Source: Paenibacillus sp. N3.4 (lineage in GTDB: Bacteria; Bacillota; Bacilli; Paenibacillales; NBRC-103111). Taken from it: 55,851 nucleotides of DNA. The position numbers and the translations under genes are program-made. The stretch lies in assembly GCF_008017805.1 (NCBI RefSeq), contig NZ_VRTT01000049.1:1-55851 (forward strand), in the 5' to 3' direction. The notes under the pieces were generated by a model, which was given only the letters and a program-made list of their open reading frames with translations, made no database searches and had not been told where the DNA came from. Numbering within the stretch: the stretch's first letter is position 1; each line of letters begins with the position of its first letter. Shown here piece by piece: positions 55,101 through 55,851 of the stretch.

Positions 55101-55669
55101 GAAAGCCCACTCTTTCGAACGACAATGGTTACCTTACAGGACTTCTTGTGGGTAATTATAATGTTACGATGAATATGTGGTACGGAGATAACGGGAACAC
55201 CTATAAGCTTTATGAGAACGATGTAGTGATTGATACGCGAATGCTCAAAGATGACACACCGCTAGCCCAGGTTTATACTACTGAAATTAACGGCAAGAAG
55301 AACGGTACGTATCGATATGTTGCGGAACTGTCCAATGCATTCGGCACAACGAGAAGCGATGTGATGGTTGTGACTGTAACGAACGCGAATCCAGGGAAAC
55401 CGATTTTGTCCCATGATAATTGGGGAGGTTCCGGTAGCTTCAACGTAAAAATGGACTTGTGGTGGGGTACTAACAGTACCCAATATCGTTTGTTTGAGAA
55501 CGGCGTGCTTATTGATACGCAAGCTCTGACGGATCAATCGCCAAACGCCCAGTCTGCGATGAAAGCTATAGCTAACAGAAGCATAGGCACATATGAGTAC
55601 CGCGCCGAGCTTGTAAATGCTTCAGGAGTAACCTCAAGCGATACGATACGTGTAACGGTCAGTAAGTGA
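49178..55669 (+). CDS. Giant multi-domain secreted glycan-active protein (GH99/WbsX-like plus beta-helix)
   Basis: 2163 residues. Signal peptide 1-38 (cleavage at STAHA-E). Two laminin-G-like domains (~45-228, ~230-415). A GH99/WbsX-like barrel (~430-760) with the paired acids E723 and E726 in WNEYGEG, the pattern of GH99 endo-mannosidases. CBM-like (~795-945); copper-amine-oxidase-N-like (~940-1055); CBM4/9-like (~1061-1205); Big2 (~1217-1305); pectinesterase-like beta-helix (~1306-1640), where I do not see the QDTL or DFIFG active-site motifs. Then a phage-structural-like segment (~1645-1835), a linker, and two chitinase-type Ig-like repeats (1974-2163). ATG 49178 lacks a ribosome site; CTG 49196, after AAAGGGGAG, may be the true start. 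No LPXTG or SLH anchor. Last gene of the transporter operon or close to it. Confidence 0.85.
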   Translation: MKGEICLGKKISLSGILVALCILSIWMINQWGASTAHAEMVASPKAEYLLDEDFSVMTTAYNPNDAVASGWDIRKAGGAISYGYNSWFKISDTSNVLPVSMTKKIRPQHAGKLTLEYRFRMPAIVNGVKWQLRSGEVAGVSLEVKNGKLSLATGETWYDLQTLTADVEYGVKVIADLEANNVQVYVNGLLKATEKGFTHRVESIDNFLVITGDVTTGEMYFSPVKIHKGYVINERFLSTVEGPLPQDWSAQPNGGAIAVEKMNNSKAPDVFSLKMNAANANGAMHIGRSVPSQDGRLVMEYKVLMPTKLDGFSMELKGGESTAFQWLTQDGKFSYKNAAGQYINFYDYIPNLWYHVKLKMNTVTNKADLYVNGKLKVEQLDVLASSVDLVSFAIAASNHGSMSLDDILLYQEAEEPADYVPAPVPVAKEGNALVGAQACSLWREGQHLGWDRIQPYPERVPVLGFYDEGNPEVADWETKWMVEHGVDFQMYCWYRPTGSEGKPIKDPRLGAALHDGYFNGKYSNQTNFMIMWEAAASKVSGSDDFRNNLVPYWMEYYFKDPRYLVVDNKPVISIYGYTPLKNSLGGTAESLKVEMDYLRQACKDAGFDDVIILISSSGADSAMMSDMQNAGMDAVFAYSWGALAGREALQKSKLEQQRDVGIMDVIPVISMGRDDSAWGGARGYYATPQEFQSTAQWVKDSFIPSLPKESPGRKIILLDNWNEYGEGHFILPAGLNGFGYLDAIREVFTAGGTHTNVVPTPEQKDRVRVLYPEGRTVLPSKAVEPPLLTNNGSIQYSKLWDFNTDGDSEGWTIAKQVNPVSIAGGYYSGTSTGDDPGILSPDSLGISAEENPYLHIRMKNSTADMAGKVYFITEKDQVWKEAMAVDFYVNNYDSNYSDYYVPMWSLGNWTGTIKQIRVDPITTTGDFSIDRIGLVAVPIEGIKMMLDGKPATTLTPLEIIDGSVRVPLVEILKKMKVPYEWDHEGSLLAVKDNSVIRVVYGQRSAYKGNTPVNLEHVPVWTGSDLLVSIDALDALFGFHSVWKAQEETLYIFSSLPKILGDNMLVDPGMEMSILPYTGSRISTELSTSEYHSGHQSVKITKEYPYAKIYFPGVENGKEYYYSAWGKLAQGSTLGEKLRICLQYQLDGVSKQVVMVIGPAMDATNWKQVQGYFKLNEVGVVSNLTMYLYTDSPALADAYYLDDVEIRPVTYSNDPIPARVSGVSLNHTTMEIGVGKTRRLMATIEPQNAVERAVTWSSDNPLVAIVDVNGAVYGKKEGTATITITTVDGAKTASSAVTVTEGYVETVTLTVKTDGTGDFISPKLANDSIQDSSPEKQYIILIYPGVYTEKNWVVKPYTTLRGTDRETVILKGENSPSATNLEITNQSTIWLKGTANLENLTITAKNMRHPVNNEDSGNNKDAVHIVKNTHIEHYGNLEAVNYRKSWVAAHPGVTPPADLDPTKVLGGISGVGSHAWGYGSASGVRETVYGSSFVSKAIGWYVHNREDFTKPQINVINNSQIVSTETLQPIVIQSLGSGTNDEVIFNNTEIIGTYMVQNDSPWITQKPENQYANHADYNVTFTNSTPIGYEDGHRGRALALFSSSTGSQSSVRVSGDAVPDILGTYETRDGGGGLDGYLYGYWDISGIKVGLSSNIDVNNTLGRRLGDRTIHNKTLQVTFENGTTKTIIFNENYTNQPNSYVLGKINEALGVSGRAVEYNVTGSEYYPQVSNKQLILNNYTQVGIPRFAAVRFDTDNTTLRLMNATDAPESFVGIALERIKPGASGRVLTEGIMKSSQLYGFAGNVIQGTKISIGTQAGSLKVSSDGIALLEGIQANWAYFKGNTNGVTPQDTPAPPLLAPLVVVPGSVPGSTSVTAAVYTSSSVTGSVYQLFLQVSPTAIPIPGTLSGSVPADAIALESGVPSEIRNLVPGHYIGVYEKNGLSGRISHFSYHHLQAGDITPDSSVDSPPKSKAAPGKPTLSNDNGYLTGLLVGNYNVTMNMWYGDNGNTYKLYENDVVIDTRMLKDDTPLAQVYTTEINGKKNGTYRYVAELSNAFGTTRSDVMVVTVTNANPGKPILSHDNWGGSGSFNVKMDLWWGTNSTQYRLFENGVLIDTQALTDQSPNAQSAMKAIANRSIGTYEYRAELVNASGVTSSDTIRVTVSK

Positions 55670-55700
55670 AGACCCGCTTGTGCTAGGCTTACAAGTATTT

Positions 55701-55744
55701 CAAAAGAGCGCTTATTGCCATCAAAGGCAATAGGCGCTCTTTTG
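55701..55744 (+). terminator. Terminator after the giant gene
   Basis: CAAAAGAGCGC...ATTGCC-ATCAA-AGGCAAT...GCGCTCTTTTG: a long near-perfect stem. Confidence 0.9.
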
Positions 55745-55767
55745 ACTATTGATGAACAGCTTTCGCA

Positions 55768-55791
55768 AACTCGTGACTTCAGTCGTGAGTT
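55768..55791. mobile_element. IS200/IS605-like terminal hairpin remnant
   Basis: CTCGTGACTTCAGTCGTGAG is the kind of imperfect hairpin found at the right end of IS200/IS605 elements, near tnpB 3' ends. No tnpA or tnpB is in the window. A further hairpin GTGGC-TTTT-GCCAC follows at 55811-55824. The element, if any, would lie beyond the window edge or be a solo end. Confidence 0.35.
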
Positions 55792-55851
55792 AGAAAATTT
55801 CGGATAGGGCGTGGCTTTTGCCACGTCAACGATCCGACACATATCTAGGAA

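Overview
The window looks like chromosome of a low-to-mid GC endospore-forming Bacillota, most likely a Paenibacillus or close relative. The evidence is an alpha/beta small acid-soluble spore protein behind a sigma-G-type promoter, a GerQ/CwlJ spore-coat pair, a Spo0E-like phosphatase, a SpoVB-like flippase, a Trp T-box, strong AGGAGG ribosome sites, a futalosine-pathway menaquinone gene, and membrane-anchored AraC regulators beside sugar ABC transporters. No rRNA, tRNA or CRISPR array was seen.

Layout. 1-7 kb: a His-rich COG0701 permease, T-box-controlled trpS, SASP, a frameshifted membrane hydrolase, gerQ with a broken cwlJ, and an orphan response regulator. 7-14.5 kb: a nitrogen block, in which a 5'-truncated urea ABC transporter remnant (urtC'-urtD-urtE) faces away from a urease operon ureABC-FG-D that has no ureE. 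Two perfect GlnR/TnrA boxes lie between them. 14.6-16.3 kb: ctaB and a frameshifted sco gene for cytochrome oxidase assembly; ctaA is 16 kb away. 16.3-33.4 kb: mostly housekeeping and membrane genes (toprim protein, MFS transporter, CvpA-like/transglutaminase fusion, HAD phosphatases, class B PBP, asnB, SpoVB-like flippase, DUF2515, SPFH protein, thioredoxin-like protein, ctaA). 33.5-40 kb: EamA transporter, HEPN-like protein, SDR, a yuzB/yutJ/NifU/HesB iron-sulfur neighbourhood, mqnE, and a small Spo0E-like gene. 40-42.8 kb: a frameshifted secreted SH3-like protein, a perfect Fur box and a decayed fumC remnant.

42.8-55.7 kb is a carbohydrate-uptake locus. It has a membrane-tethered AraC regulator (split by a frameshift), two LplB/YtcP-type permeases, a lipoprotein binding protein, and a 2163-residue secreted protein. 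That protein combines laminin-G-like domains, a GH99/WbsX-like catalytic domain, carbohydrate-binding-like modules, a copper-amine-oxidase-N-like domain, a Big2 domain, a pectinesterase-like beta-helix, a phage-structural-looking segment and two chitinase-type Ig-like repeats. This is the most likely place for undescribed biology: an extracellular polysaccharide-processing protein whose products could be imported by the neighbouring transporter.

Two cross-cutting observations matter. First, at least five genes (YdjM-like hydrolase, cwlJ, sco, SH3-like protein, AraC regulator) and probably the PBP 3' end are broken by single-base changes in homopolymers, which suggests base-calling error rather than decay. 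Second, a dispersed intergenic repeat built on a GTGCTTACAG core occurs at three places (about 0.1, 23.1 and 30.4 kb), always with copies spaced 111-113 bp.
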